Made by a program: the position numbers and the translations under genes
The notes under the pieces: generated by a model
Told to the model about the DNA's origin: nothing
Database searches by the model: none
Seen by the model: the letters and a program-made list of their open reading frames with translations, nothing else
Assembly (NCBI GenBank): GCA_030149965.1
Contig: JASLHB010000132.1
Span: 1-19,122 of the forward strand
Direction: 5' to 3'
DNA length: 19,122 bases
Source: Wohlfahrtiimonas sp.
GTDB lineage: Bacteria > Pseudomonadota > Gammaproteobacteria > Cardiobacteriales > Wohlfahrtiimonadaceae
In this document: piece by piece, positions 19,084 to 19,122 of the stretch
Layout: each line of letters begins with the position of its first letter
How positions within the stretch are numbered: position 1 is the first letter of the stretch

Positions 19084-19122
19084 CTATTTTAGTAAATGGT
19101 TTATTTTGTTTTCTAGTTCGTT
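19084..19122 (-). CDS. C-terminal end of an upstream early gene (partial)
   Basis: The last 12 codons (NELENKINHLLK then TAG) of a leftward gene cut by the right edge. It is in frame without stops and ends 2 nt before the next ATG, the spacing typical of this operon. The short peptide looks like the end of a coiled coil. Too short for any functional statement. Confidence 0.45.
   Translation of the reverse strand, partial: NELENKINHLLK

Larger units (their letters stand above)
1..19122. mobile_element. Mu-like prophage/phage segment (Bacteroidota)
   Basis: Almost every recognisable gene belongs to a Mu-type phage: terminase pair, DUF935 portal, MuF, gpG-like, DUF1320, DUF2586 sheath, GemA/DUF1018, DUF3164, plus a lysis group. 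No host housekeeping gene is visible and coding density is very high. Early-type genes run leftward from the right edge, the packaging/head operon runs rightward from 5989, and the protease/capsid/lysis/tail operon runs leftward from 5815. No terminal repeats, host junctions or transposase are inside the window, so whether it is integrated cannot be told. The continuing tail operon at position 1 and the cut gene at 19122 show that the element extends beyond both edges. Confidence 0.93.

Noticed and set aside
1..19122. CRISPR arrays, tRNA or rRNA genes
   Set aside because: No regularly spaced direct repeats and no cloverleaf-like or rRNA-like sequence was seen by eye on either strand.

Overview
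The window is part of a Mu-like (transposable, contractile-tailed) prophage or phage genome from the Bacteroidota, probably a flavobacterium-like host. This rests on low GC, strong A/T codon bias, promoter boxes of the TAnnTTTG type, weak Shine-Dalgarno sites, and a recognisable Mu-type gene set: DUF935 portal, MuF minor head protein, gpG-like morphogenesis protein, gp36-like DUF1320, GemA/DUF1018, DUF3164 and a DUF2586 sheath. Neither prophage end, nor MuA/MuB transposition genes, lies inside the window. They would be expected beyond the right edge, upstream of the leftward early genes.

Layout, left to right. (1) 1-5815, leftward late operon, in transcription order: prohead protease with scaffold, major capsid protein, lysis group (membrane coiled-coil protein, CHAP endolysin, candidate unimolecular spanin), a small charged protein, tail sheath, tail tube, a terminator-like hairpin, then a tail-assembly chaperone whose reading frame continues after a likely -1 frameshift to the window edge. 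(2) 5816-5988, divergent late promoter region with two ACAGCTGT palindromes, each abutting an outward-facing TATA box. (3) 5989-12373, rightward packaging and head operon: small and large terminase, DUF1320, portal, MuF with a C-terminal zinc-metallopeptidase module, a small candidate immunity protein, gpG-like protein and a head-tail/tail-end protein, closed by a bidirectional terminator. (4) 12409-13571, leftward regulatory genes, with an operator-bearing promoter driving a small gene plus an XRE-type regulator, and a possibly leaderless gene. (5) 13640-14855, AT-rich leftward accessory genes (lipoprotein, membrane coiled coil, small unknowns). (6) 14818-19122, leftward early/middle operon of tightly overlapping small genes including ASCH, DUF551-like, GemA and DUF3164 proteins.

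The most notable system is at 9720-11424. The portal gene ends on a T_TTT_TTT heptamer followed, 6 nt later, by a GC-rich 7-bp hairpin. The -1 frame then opens directly into the MuF gene, which has no usable start codon for about 280 nt. The MuF protein carries a C-terminal HEIGH zincin domain of the kind seen in MuF polymorphic toxins, followed by a 74-residue acidic ORF overlapping both neighbours, a good immunity candidate. The sequence therefore suggests that a phage toxin is built into the virion as a frameshift fusion to the portal protein.
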